From positions 992,001 through 1,056,000 of the forward strand of contig JAGTXZ010000014.1 in NCBI GenBank assembly GCA_018398575.1: 64,000 nucleotides of DNA, given 5' to 3'. This DNA is from Ampelomyces quisqualis (taxonomy: Eukaryota > Ascomycota > Dothideomycetes > Pleosporales > Phaeosphaeriaceae). This document shows, one piece after another, positions 11,786 through 22,529 of the stretch. A model generated the notes under the pieces. The model was not told the DNA's origin. It saw nothing but the letters and a program-made list of their open reading frames with translations, and made no database searches. The position numbers and the translations under genes were made by a program. Each line of letters opens with the position of its first letter. Positions within the stretch are counted from its first letter, which is position 1.

Positions 11786-12337
11786 ATGCCGCACAAACAT
11801 CCAGAACGCGTTGGAGCGGATCGCGGCGACTACCCTGGTGTACCAATCGAGGTTAAGACAACTACAGCATTGTCTAAATCGGATCCTCCCCAGCAAAACT
11901 CACTCGAGCCACATCAAGCACCAAAATCCGGTGCCCCGGCAACGCGCCCGCACAATGCCCCTGTAGCCTTCACGCGCCCGCAATATCAGCAACAATTCAC
12001 GCCCTCATCACCCACCTCTCGGCCCCCTCAACCACCCCCTCGAGACCCCCTCGCCCGCAACACACACACCACTTTTGTACCCTCCAGCCACTACAGTGTC
12101 TCGACAAACGCGCTCTCCAACTACTTCGAGCCCCTCCTGCCTCGCCTGTTGCTCCAGTCCTGGCTCCTCCCGCCCGCGCCGTCGTCTTCAGACACAGTGA
12201 CGAGGTGGCTTGAGACTGTTGAAGACGCGCAGGTAGACCAGGAGCTGGATTCTAGGCAGAGAGGTAGGAGGGATGCTTTGTCGCGTATTCGCGAACTCGA
12301 GGCACAACACGGTGCCAGAAGAGAGGAGGAGAAGTGA
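11786..12337 (+). CDS. Hypothetical Pro/Ser-rich protein
   Basis: A single exon of 183 codons begins at an ATG in good context (gcaccATGc) about 100 bases after a TATATA-like element and a CT-rich leader, the usual fungal core promoter arrangement. The first 120 residues are rich in Pro, Ser, Thr and Gln and probably disordered. The C-terminal 60 residues (around NYFEPLLPRLLLQSWLLPP, then a charged helix with EDAQVDQELDSRQ and RIRELEAQHG) look like a short coiled coil or amphipathic helix. I recognise no family. The same frame is open about 210 bases upstream, but that part reads like leader sequence. Confidence 0.5.
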   Translation: MPHKHPERVGADRGDYPGVPIEVKTTTALSKSDPPQQNSLEPHQAPKSGAPATRPHNAPVAFTRPQYQQQFTPSSPTSRPPQPPPRDPLARNTHTTFVPSSHYSVSTNALSNYFEPLLPRLLLQSWLLPPAPSSSDTVTRWLETVEDAQVDQELDSRQRGRRDALSRIRELEAQHGARREEEK

Positions 12338-14143
12338 GGGGATGGGGCTGTCTGGTGGATGGCGACGAGGTTGGACAGGACCAATGGAACGGGGGAAGTG
12401 GAGTGGGAGGACACAAAGACACGTGCAACTCGTTATGGAGGGGAGGTATGAGCGTGACGAGTAAGGGGAAGGTGTATTGTCTGCGGCTAGTACGACGAAG
12501 GCAACAAAGTCCCAGATCGACATCCGCATATGCTGGGCGAGAAAAGCGAGATGATGTGGGATAGAGATATAGGACGCAAAGTCGCACAAGCTGGGCGTGG
12601 TGGTCACTGGTGGTGTGGAGCCTGCAGTAGGTGTGGGAAAACACGAGCTGACCTCCCCGCAGGACTTGGTCGCTAGGCAGTGTGTGCTACACTACTTGGC
12701 TTGACCTTACATGTGGATGCAATTGGTGCCCGGCATCAAGCATTCAAGTCAAGGCTTATCGCTGTGACGTCGAAACTACGGTGCTTAGAGACGTTCCACA
12801 TATCCGGGTGAACATGTGTCTTCTGCAGTCTTCGAGTAATGGTGCAATCCTCGAACAGATCTGTAATGAAGCTACTCGAGGCCAAGGTCAGTGGTAGGAG
12901 CCGGGAATGGGCGAAGAGGAACATGCGTGGCATGTAGAAAAAAAATCAGAGAGTTGTTTCGTAGGGTTTATGTAGGTACTGCGGTAACATGGGAGTCTCG
13001 GTGGGAACCTCGAATTTCCACACCAACAACAGCATGGTGCTATTTTTCTTGCCCAAGCTTCAACAGTACTTGGCCAGTCCAACCTCCTAGGAGCAAAAAC
13101 TTGTGCTACCTGGCAGAGAATTTCCTGCGATGCATGAATGACATTACGCGACTCAAACATAGCTCCTTGGGACCTCTTTCGAATCAAAGCACGAGGAAAT
13201 TTACTGCCATCAATGATCTACTCCAACGTCGGGTAAGCAGCACCTTGCCGATCTATCCCCATCCGAGCCAACATTTTGTGTTTGTGTGCCGTGCTGATGT
13301 GCGATGTCGCCGTGTCACCGCTCTTGCATGGCCCTGCACCCGACACGAAGGAAGGCATCGCTCCCATCACATTTTCCCGCTCAGAGCTTGTGGAGTCTGA
13401 GTGTGAGTGTGTGTGTGTGTGTGTCGCGCAGGCGCGTGGAGAAAAGCGGTTGAGCGCAGCTGTCACTGTATTTGAACGACGGGTGGTGTGCGCCGCGACC
13501 ACTGTGGGGGTTTTTTGGCCCCGGTCACACACATTCCTGGTGTTTGTGGGTTTTTTTTTCGTTTGGACATGGGGAATGATGTGTGTGTGTGTGATTGTCA
13601 TTGAGCTGGTTGCGACCCGGTGGTGTGGCATCTTTCGCTACGTGGATGGTACAGATGCTCTTGTCGACTCTCGAGACGGTGCTAGACGTCCATCACACCG
13701 TCGTAGTCTGCGGCACCTTGATGTTATGGTCACACTGTTGCTGTGTATTACGATGATCTTCTTGATTGTTGCTATCTTTCCAATGATCTTGATGCCGTTT
13801 CTGGGCGCGCAAGAGTTTAGGTCTACAACCGGCAAGCTACATGAGCTGGCGCTTCGAGGTCATTTTCTTTGTGCTGCCACACAAAGGTCAGATTGTTAAC
13901 ATCGCAGTGATTCAGTGTCAGGAGCGCACGGTGATGTTCGGGTGGTGTGTTGGACACAGGAATGCGCATCCTGATGGACTTGACCACCTGAGTCTTGACT
14001 TTTGAGAGCAGAAGGCATATAATGACATTGTTCAGCGCACCTTTTTCGTTGCGAGGATAGAAGAACACGATTCATTCATTGACCTGGTTCAATTTGTTTC
14101 TTCAATCACACTCTGAATTGTGTCAATATCCTTCACTTCAACC
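12338..14143. other. Intergenic, no supported gene; promoter of the aquaporin gene at its end
   Basis: The stretch contains low-complexity sequence, a GT dinucleotide run (13401-13424) and homopolymer runs (poly-T near 13551). The plus frame at 13276-13899 translates the GT run and has no domain, so I do not call it. Confidence 0.45.
13401..13424. repeat. (GT)n microsatellite
   Basis: An almost pure GT run of about 24 bases with one interruption near its left end, in non-coding sequence. Confidence 0.85.
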
Positions 14144-15153
14144 ATGTCCGCCGAACGCCTCAACAGCAAAGAGACAAACGAGCCTGTCCTCCCCTACCAC
14201 CAACCCTCAACCCCCCTCCCCCATTCCGAACCACTAAAAGCACCACCTCATGCCCTGCGCACAGAGATGACGGCTTTCATTGGTGAATTCGTAGGAACAT
14301 TCATGTTTCTCGCGCTCGCGTTCGCAGGCACACAAATCGCCGTCAACGACCCTGGATACCAGAGCTTATCCAGCGACAACGACCCAGCACCTAATGTCAG
14401 TAAACTGTTGTACATAGCGTTTGCATTCGGGGTATCGCTCGCCATCAACGTAGCGATTTTCGCCGACGTGAGCGGCGCAAAGTTCAATCCCGCTGTAAGT
14501 CTCAGCCCCTGGAAGTCTGCATGGCTTGGTTGTGACACCACTACCCTACCTACCTATCTGCGCCTCTCATTTCCCCCGCACTTGCTGTGTAATAACACTA
14601 CGCGAATGAGACGAGGGGCGTTGATGTGTCACGCGCGGAAGCAGTCTGTGACACGAGAGGGAAAAACAAGCGGAAGAATTAACTGGTGCCGTAGGTTACC
14701 ATTGCGCTCTTCTTCACTGGCAAGCCCCTGGGTAAGATCCGCATGGCGCATACGATTGTCGCGCAGATTGTTGCTGGTATGGCGGCGGCGGGATTCATCG
14801 CTGCTTTGCTGCCTGGTCCACTGACTATCGCGACGACCCTCGCTCCTACAATCTCTGTCACACGAGGCCTATTTCTTGAGGCGTTTGTGACTTCCATGTT
14901 GATTCTGACGATTCTCATGCTGGATGGGGGGCCGTCGAAGCCCATGTACATTGGCTTGTCGCTGTTTGTTGCGGAGCTGTGTAGTGTGTTTTATACGGGA
15001 GGGAGTCTGAATCCGGCGAGGAGTTTCGGGCCGGCGGTTGTGGTCGGCTTTACGGGCTATCATTGGATTTATTGGCTTGGGCCGTTGTTGGGGGCGGGCG
15101 TGGCGAGTGGTGCGTATTGGGTGATTGAGTTTGTGAGACATGAGCGAGTCTAG
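14144..15153 (+). CDS. Aquaporin (MIP family water channel)
   Basis: Two exons (14144-14494 and 14695-15153) encode 269 residues. The 200-base intron falls directly after the first NPA box (residues 115-117, in AKFNPA) and restores the family sequence NPAVTIALFFTG. The second box is NPARSFGPA (223-231), whose Arg belongs to the selectivity filter. The absence of the NPARD variant argues for a water channel over a glycerol facilitator. Six hydrophobic segments and the two half-helices are present. The N-terminus of about 45 residues is Pro-rich and cytosolic. The protein presumably conducts water across the plasma membrane and may serve osmotic adjustment. It converges on the broken BTB gene 365 bases downstream. 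Confidence 0.93.
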
Positions 15154-15518
15154 TAGGTTGAAGCTGGAGAAAGGGAAAAGTGTTAACCTCACGATTGGAG
15201 TCACTTCCTTATTGAGCATGGGATTTTTTGAGCAGGCGATCAGCGGCCATGGGGGAAATAGGAAGATAGTACAGATTGTAGCGCGCGCAGTCTTTCAGTC
15301 ATTGTGCATGTCGAGTCACGATTCATCGTATCTTTTCTCCTCAACTACATCGTTCTCATGTAATTCAGGTAAAACGATTATCAAATAACCCTTAATGTAT
15401 TGGTAAGCTGATTGATGTGTTGCCCTTGCGCATGAGCATTGCATCATGACACGTGAATTCACTACAGTCATGACGCTCGCTTTTGCTGAACTGACAATCC
15501 ACTATATCTCTCTACGTC

Positions 15519-16817
15519 TCAAACAAAGTTGCCCTCTTTCGCGCACGCGAGATCCAGTCCATTTATTCCTACCATTGCATTTTTTGAGATCGAGGTGACA
15601 GTACTGGTCAGATTGCACTGATGCTGCATATACTGGACAGTCTGGACATGGTATGGTCCTGGGATGTTATTCTTGCTAGCCCAGGAGGGCGACTTGATGG
15701 TTCTGATCGTCTCGTGTAGGTCGTGCAAGCTAAGCTTCTCAAAGGGCAATTCAGGTCGAGGTGAAAGAAGTCCCTTGGCGTCCATCTCCTTTGTCAGGAC
15801 ACCTAGCAAGAACGCACCGCATTGGAAAGATTGGTTGCCGTTAAATCGACAATTGTAGTCCTTGTTGCGGTAATCTTCGAGGAGATCGTGCAATTGAGCA
15901 ATTACAGACTCGATTGCCTGGTAACGCTTGAGGTCGAGTTCCGCTGACTAGGATTAGCGGTACGCATCATGAAAGAGGAGGCAGTAACATACCGGACACG
16001 CAAGAAGGAACAGGTAGACCAAGCGTGCGTAGAGCCTCGTCGCTGCTTGTGATCGCTACAACTGTAGCCCGCTGAAAGAAGTCCTTCATATCTAAGACCC
16101 AGGAGACGCAGATCCAAAGGATAAGATCGCGACAATATTTTTTAGGTATGTTGACAGAGATAGTAACATGATCAATCCACATAGACGTGTACAGCTCGAC
16201 GGTCTCGCCACATTCGTAGTAGTCAATCAGCACAGCGATCTTAGCTAGCATCTCCAAAGTGACAATTCGGGGAACTTGCTTGTGGCGTGAATGAATGATG
16301 TTCAGAATCGAGAAAAGCTTCGGCATCCCAATCAGTTGCGGTGACGTGGAAGAGCCCGTCTTCTGCTTTTCGCCCAGACTCGGACCATTTTCCTTCGCTC
16401 AAAGCTCGCCTGAACCAAGGAAAAGCCAGCTTTAGAGGCCTAGAAGACACATGATATTGGATGCCTTGATCTTCGAGCTCTTCGGGCTCGATAGTCAGCT
16501 CTGACCGTCTGTGTGCGACACTGTCTTCGGAGAATGGCAGCCTTTCACTGCTGTTGCCAAAAAGTGGTAGAACTCCAACTGGAAAGCAATGTCAGCGACA
16601 TAATAAGTGATAACAATGAGAGATTGTGAGACGCACTAGCTTCGGGTGTTCCACTGTGACTCTGTTCAGATGAGGTGATTTCAAACGGACCAGATTCTTT
16701 CTCTTCCTGGCTCAGAGCGATTTCAATCTCATCCCAGGGTGCAAACACGGTCGAAGCGTCCTTCAAGGTGATGACAGTGTCCGCGTCCGGATCGATGATG
16801 TGAACGTCAGGTGCCAT
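15519..16817 (-). pseudogene. BTB/POZ-domain protein gene with a one-base frameshift
   Basis: Three exons are clear: 16817-16637, 16578-15993 and 15943-15519, with good splice sites at all four junctions. The first exon begins MAPDVHIIDPDAD. The second carries the BTB core (YHVSSRPLKLAFPWFRRAL, then DWDAEAF, ILNIIHSR, LEMLAKIAVLIDYYEC). The three exons total 1192 bases, one more than a multiple of three. The break lies at about 16309-16311, between DWDAEAF and ILNIIHS, and corresponds to one extra base. Both sides are otherwise uninterrupted, so the lesion is recent, a sequencing error, or (less likely) a programmed shift. BTB proteins of this fungal group are of unknown function; the fold mediates dimerisation and often cullin-3 ubiquitin ligase binding. 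If the extra base is an error, the gene is intact, with about 396 residues. Confidence 0.75.
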
Positions 16818-17032
16818 CTTTACGTGCGTTCTCGAGATGTGAGTAGGAGCAAGGTTAGATGCGTGAGCGCATAAACTTTCCAGGCTTGTCCGTTTGCTAT
16901 AGGTATCGGATCATATTTGTCCCTGTGCCGCCGTGCACTTTCACTGAGCGGTTATGTTGGGCGTCCGTGCGCCGATCAGGAAGCCTAGGTAGGATTTTCA
17001 CCAAGTTGGATCTGCGCTTGTCTTCAAGACAG
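16818..17032. other. Intergenic, upstream of the BTB gene
   Basis: Short spacer that should contain the promoter of the minus-strand BTB gene. No specific site is recognised. Confidence 0.4.
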
Positions 17033-17609
17033 TCACTAGGGTACAAATGCAGTGTTAAATACCTAGCGCGGTGTTAATATACACCGCAGTATCGTGTAAA
17101 TTCACTCTTTAACACCACACGTAGGGGATATTTACATAGCTGCAGTGTTTTTTACACTAAAGTAGTGTTTTTTTACCTACTACTTTTATTAGTATAAATT
17201 TTTTTTGCGTTATATGTAAGATTTTAGTGTTTACTGCTAAGACTTTTTCTTGCTTATTTTTAACTCCTTTCTATTTCTACTAATTTTTTACCTTTTCTCT
17301 CTCTCTCTGTTTTAAACTTACTAAACTTGAAATTTTAACTTGCGCGCGTTATGTCTTACTTTTTGTGCAGGCAAATTGTAGAGGGGTAAGGTAAGTAAAG
17401 TAACGCAGGAGGGGTAAAGTAAGTAAAGAGACGCAAGAGAGATAAATAGAGGAGATATAATAAAGTTAGAAATAGTGTATATTTACTGTGTAAATTTACC
17501 TAGACTGTGTAAATATAGACAACTTTGCAGTGTTTCTGGGGGGAATTTTGCGGGGTTTTTTTACACGATTCTACGCGGGGTATTTAACACCGCGTTTGTA
17601 CCGCAGTGA
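17033..17609. mobile_element. AT-rich MITE-like element with long terminal inverted repeats
   Basis: The left end reads TCACTAGGGTACAAATGCAG and the right end, on the other strand, TCACTGCGGTACAAACGCGG. The match continues through GTGTTAAATACC and resumes at ATCGTGTAAA, so the inverted repeats are roughly 55-65 bases with a few mismatches. The interior is strongly AT-rich with T-runs and no open frame, unlike the flanks. Length (about 577 bases), long TIRs and lack of coding capacity fit a non-autonomous DNA transposon. The bases next to both ends include AGT, but a target-site duplication is not certain, so the superfamily is not assigned. Confidence 0.65.
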
Positions 17610-17865
17610 GTAGGGAGAATCATACTCCATGGCAAAAACCTGTAAGCTGGGGAAGGACCAAAGACTAGTGGACTTCCTCGCGACTTGTTTAGTATTAGCA
17701 TTCTCGAACCGGAGTAGCTAGCGCACCGTCACATGACACCTAGTCAGCGAACTATATATACCTAACTAGCTGCTGAGCCTGTTCAGCAGCGGTCAGTCTA
17801 ACATTACGAAGAACACCTACCATCACCTGCCTACTTACTTCTGTGCCTATTGAGATCATCTATTC

Positions 17866-18689
17866 TTAACATTCAGAGCCTGAATGAACGACCATGACAG
17901 CTCGATGTGAGGATCGTCCTTCGACGTGCATGTCGCAAGAAAGTCGTCCAACGATTCGCATCCAAGTTAAAAGACAATCGTTAGTAAAAAAAGAGGATTC
18001 TATTCTCACAGCTTCATGCTCGATGCAGTACTGAAAGATCATCCAATGTCCCTGCTGTGCGGCTGCCAGAGCGTCAGCGAATTGCACAAGGTCGCCTTCG
18101 TCAAAGTACTTCGAAATGACCTTGAAAATATGCTTGTGCTTGCAATACTAAGCAATACAAATCAATTTACCGGGCCGCCAGTTTGCGAACGATTGCACTG
18201 ATCTATCGCAGTCAACGCCGTGATCGAGAAACAGCCGCCCCACATGCATGCCCACTGGAACAAGATGTGGTAGTAATTGATGGCTGAACCAAGATGACCA
18301 TGGAAAATATACCGCGTCTCAGTATTGGGATCAGCACCTGCCTTGAGCTTGATTGCGGCAAGTTCGGTGTAGCTATCGCTCACTGCTATCTCTAGAATTC
18401 TAGAGAGGAAAATCGAGTTCTGTAAATTTGACACCGCCCTTCAGGAGGCAGATAATGAACCTTGATTGCCGGTCTTTCAGAGCGATGGTCATAGCATCGT
18501 AGTTCCATTCATTGAGGTTCGTGAGTAGCTCTTCACAGTCGAATTCGGTCCCTTTTCGCTGAGATTCACTCCCCGATCCAGTAGAAGCCTCACTGGGCCA
18601 ATTGATCCTTCAACCACAGCAGCACTGAGCGGATGAGTACAGTTACTTCCGTGAATGTTAATGCTAATCTGAAGCAATTCTTCCATCAT
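17866..18689 (-). pseudogene. Ankyrin-repeat protein relic
   Basis: Three minus-strand frames carry consecutive ankyrin-like segments: HPLSAAVVEGSIGPVRLLLD (18640-18560), AAIKLKAGADPNTETRYIFH (about 18370-18300) and, after a frame change near 18265, VPVGMHVGRLFLDHGVDCD. A possible donor near 18174 leads to a further segment, QFADALAAAQQGHWMIFQY (18087 onward). The ALL-AGADPN pattern is the ankyrin consensus. At least one frameshift and several stops interrupt it, and no start is evident. The parent would have been an ankyrin-only or ankyrin-tailed accessory protein; no partner domain is visible. Confidence 0.6.
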
Positions 18690-19228
18690 TTAGATGCGTC
18701 CAGAAAGCGCAGCATATCCTCAGAGTTCCGGTAGCCTTAGCTTAGGGTTGATGTCGTCGGGCAGAACGCGTTCCAATCAAGCCTTGCCAATTTGAAGGTT
18801 CATCCACGCCGCCCAATCAATCGAAAAATGGCTGCCAACCGACTCTGGAACCATGGACGGATTATGGCCAGGCTCGCTAGACACCTTGTTCGCGGAGAAT
18901 CCTGTTGTTAGCCTGAGCGGCGACCGCAAGGCTGCTCAGGGGCGATGGAATGGGAAATGGTTCCAGGGTGATAGAAAAGGTCGAAGACGCATTCAAGGCG
19001 GTATTTACGAGAACTAGTATACTTTGACATGAGCCAGGTGGCGTATATCGCTCCTCAAGTACTACCAATGTACGAAGGGGCGTAGGAAGATGGCTGGAAA
19101 AACGTTGGTGGAAAAGGCATCGCGCTTATCCCTTACCACTTCACCGCCAATAGATCAGCACTGCCTATACCGCCTGCGGAATAAGAAGCACCACCGTATG
19201 ATGGAACAACGGAGAACTGGCAGCTAGG
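18690..19228. other. Intergenic between two relics
   Basis: No gene supported. It may contain the lost 5' parts of the relics on either side, but no domain resemblance is visible. Confidence 0.35.
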
Positions 19229-20464
19229 ATGCAGAGGATGAACGACGAGGACGAAGTTCGCAATCTGATGCATGCTCATGGGTATCATGTCGACCGCAGG
19301 ATGTGGACGGATGTCGTTGATTTGCACGCGGAGAACACAACAATCCAGGCGCCCAATGGGGCGACTTATTCTGGTAAGGCTGGAGTAAGGAGAATATCGG
19401 AACTGATGGGTCCGGAAGACTTGACCCTGCGGTATTAACAACGAGGTGGATGCTGACGGCAAAGAACCGACAGCGAGAGGAATCGAGATCACAATGGTGG
19501 CCAAAATCATGCACCCTCTTGGGAGTTTAACATCTTCCGCAACCGCTTCGTGATGGAAGCTAAAGTTTGGAGAGTTCAGCACGTTCGTACTACGCCACTC
19601 GTCGTAGTTGACAATTATGAAGGCTGAGCTAAAGATGGTTCATCCCGACATTTCGGAACGCCGCTGGAAGGCTGGAGAATTTAGTCTGCGAAATACCCGT
19701 CCCCCGGGGAACCTCAGGTCAGCTTGGTGGGAGCGGGTAGAAGCAGCACGAACCTACTCCGTAACGATGGACGATCTCGGGCGCCGTCTCCGCCACAGCG
19801 CCGCAGATGATAGCTCAGAGAAGCAGCCGCACGCTTACGGCTATGGTATTTGCTCGATGATATACAGGCAGCTGAAATGGGCGTGCTGTTCGCGAAGAAG
19901 GGACACAAAGCTTCGCCATTTACAAGCTTCTTCCAAACACCATGGCGCATTACGCAAGCGAATATCGCATCGTACGGAACGACTCAGTCTACGCTACATT
20001 CGAGCATCTCGTTTCATTGGCGCCCACAGCCCGTCATTCTGGTGTCGGATGACGGCAGATCGGCAACTGTGCGAGCAAGGCTGTTCAGCCATCGACTTCA
20101 GTCGCCAAAGTGGGAAGCTTGAACTCTGCCATGTAGCACGACCAAGTCATCCTCGAAGACGGCAAGTGGCGGTTGTGGAGCGTTGGAATTGACGAGTTCT
20201 ATTGGCAATCGTCAGAAGTACCCGCCTGACATCACTTTGGCGATTGTGGGCGAGAGGGAAAGTACTTTTCGTGACGGAAGTGGCAGGTTCATCGAGTTGC
20301 CGGAGATTCAATGCAACTCGTTCCAGTACCGCAACCCCATGAGTGGGAGAGAGCAAGAATAGTACTAGCCAGGCTGTGTTCCATGTCAAGTTAGCAAAGA
20401 CTGGTCGCTGGAAGCAAATGAGTATGAGGACCCTGCTACGGGTCCACGAAATGTGTCTTCATGA
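19229..20464 (+). pseudogene. Two-domain SnoaL-like (NTF2-fold) protein relic
   Basis: The first domain is visible as NDEDEVRNLMHAHG, DRRMWTDVVDLHAENTTI and YSGKAGVRRISELMG. It then shifts frame near 19430 with loss of a dozen or so residues, continuing VDADGKEPTARGIEI and WEFNIFRNRFVMEA in other frames. The second domain appears as SISFHWRPQPVILVSDDGRS (about 20005-20064) and ILEDGKWRLWSVGIDEFYW (about 20143-20203). It is followed by a C-terminal piece with FQYRNPMSGRE and WSLEANEYEDPATGP, ending at 20464. Stops include a TAG at 20132-20134 just before the HDQVILEDG segment. The order matches a family of fungal and bacterial proteins with two SnoaL-like domains, possibly cyclases or hydratases of polyketide or aromatic metabolism; the function is not established. 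Frameshifts and deletion make it non-functional. Confidence 0.75.
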
Positions 20465-21275
20465 AGACATCACAACAATGGTGTCCACGAGGCGGCGCCC
20501 CTGATATTGACGCGCGAGTGTGTCGGATAGCTCGGAGATTTGATTGCGGGTTTTGATGCGAAGCCTGTGAAACTCGCTCGTTCATGAATGATCTGGCCGC
20601 GAACAAATAAACGCCGGCAAGCCTTTCCCGTATGTGAAGCTTGTGTAACACTAGCCTTGGCCTGTTCCTGGCGTGTCCTCGTGTTCGAATTGTGGGCTTC
20701 GCCGGCTGACCGGGCGGGACAAGGAGGGCTTGCCCCTTGGCGACGCAGCCTCCCAATCCTTCGACACTGCCACACGTGACACACGGCGGGCAGGCTCGAC
20801 GACGATGCGCGCCAACCATAGCGCATTCATCGCCAGCGAACAAGCAACCCGTGCAGTCAACGACATGATATTTCAACAACTTCTCTTCTAGGAGCTTTTC
20901 CCAGTAATAAGGGGCCTTGTCATGCATCTGCCGCCAGTGTGGCTGGGGCGCTAAGCTACGGTAAGCTGACAGACTCCGTCCCTCGTATCCCATCGCTTCA
21001 TCTCCCTGCTGGCTGCGCAGGATCCAGCGTAGCGCACGTCTGACTTGCCGCGAGACTGTCAAATAGCGGTAAATCGTTACTGCCGGGGCTGGACTACGCC
21101 ATGGGGCGTGGTCAGAAAGGCAGGCGGACAGGAAAACGAAACGCATGATGCAGGCGTACTTGAGGTAGTCGACGCCCATGTCCCTGCGTATGGTTTCTTG
21201 GTCTTTTGAAAACATTATCATTATCCATTGCGACGATAGCCGCGCTGCTGTGCGACTGCGTTTGGCGACACGAAT
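20465..21275. other. Intergenic; long minus-strand frame without recognisable content
   Basis: A minus-strand open frame of 382 codons spans 21584-20436, but it runs antisense to exon 1 of the four-TM protein and to the end of the SnoaL relic and shows no domain or splice logic. I do not annotate it as a gene. Confidence 0.35.
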
Positions 21276-22082
21276 ATGCACTACGAGAAGACACTGAGGT
21301 TGGCGCTCGTGCCGACTATTGTCTTCTTTCTCCTTTCGCTCGTCTCGGTAGCCCTGACCACACATTACTGGATCCTTGGAGACTGGATAGTACCGCGAGG
21401 TGTACGGGTTGTGACGGATGACTACAATGATCGAACGCAATCTTACCGCACCGATTTTACCATCGTCTACTTCGTCGACAAGGAAACGGACGTGACGATA
21501 GCATCGGGATGTCTGTGTCTGTCGGCCTCCATATTCGCGCTCATCGCTTGGAGCACGCTTCGTAAACCGGGCATGGATACGCAACTAGCTGCAGTACGCA
21601 TCCTCGCTCGACCACGGATTCGCTCTCACTAATCGTCTTGAAGGGCAAACGTCGCTTTTGGGTTCTCGCAGTCATCGTCATGACGATTACTAGTGCAGCT
21701 GCAGCTCTCGCTTCCCTTGTTCTGCATTACACTCGGATGGGTGACGACGGCTTCGGCTGCAAGTCGGAAACATTGATGATGACCGGCAAGCTCAACACCA
21801 ACAAGCAATGCACACGGGAAATGGCTGTTTGCAAATTCTTGCCAGGATACCTCAAGGGCGACGATCGATCCAATGCGGCCATCGCATGCAATGAGACCGT
21901 TAGTGTAGTAGACCTAACATGGACAACAGTCACTGACAATGTCACAGGTGGTTGTCAAATGGCTTCAACTTATTCTTGTCATCAACGCACTCGTTGTGTT
22001 TGCCATGTTTGCATTACAAGCGCGCGTACGAAGAACGACAAGAGACACCAGGATGATGGAGCCGCTGCCGAAAGTTGCATAA
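21276..22082 (+). CDS. Hypothetical four-transmembrane protein with a Cys-containing loop
   Basis: Three exons (21276-21593, 21644-21898, 21948-22082) with introns of 50 and 49 bases, all phase 0, give 235 residues. Predicted membrane segments are LALVPTIVFFLLSLVSVAL, a second around ASGCLCLSASIFALIAW, a third around FWVLAVIVMTITSAAAAL, and a fourth, WLQLILVINALVVFAMFAL, which appears only when the last intron is removed. Between TM3 and TM4 is a loop with four Cys residues (GFGCKSE, KQCTREMAVCKF, IACNE), probably outside the cytosol and disulfide-linked. The C-terminal tail is basic (RVRRTTRD). The topology resembles tetraspanin, claudin or SUR7-type fungal membrane proteins, but no diagnostic motif is present, so the function is unknown. 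The third exon supports the gene being real. Confidence 0.7.
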
Positions 22083-22529
22083 TTCTACTTTTTATGCTTC
22101 TACGACGTAACGACATTGCGAACGGTATTCTAGAATATTCTTTTTACATCAATCAATAGCATAGCAATCCTGGAGTTGGGTCTATCTGCACTTTTGCGTG
22201 GAGAGCACATCAGAGCATGTCGTCACACTCTCTGACGAGTAGAGAGGATTGCGGCTAGCTCTAGACTGGAAAAGTGATAGCTCATTCACGCAACAATTGT
22301 TATTGTGAAGTTTACAGTATAATCTTCACTTGCAGCAAACCACGTTCGAAGATGCAGTTCATTGTCATGTGGCAGATTTCGACTACCGCACGCGTGAAGT
22401 CCTAACATCACATCGTAACGAACGTGTGAGGTCCCTCTCCATCCACATGATGAACACTGTCACAGAACAGACAGATATGCCTCCTCACGAGCACCAAAAC
22501 TTGCACCAAAACACACACCACACCTCACA

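Noticed and set aside
13276..13899. 207-codon plus frame with a CVCVCV tract
   Set aside because: It translates the GT microsatellite; no conserved features.
20436..21584. 382-codon minus-strand open frame
   Set aside because: It is antisense to exon 1 of the four-TM gene and to the end of a relic; no domain, no family resemblance and Arg-rich composition typical of a reversed frame.
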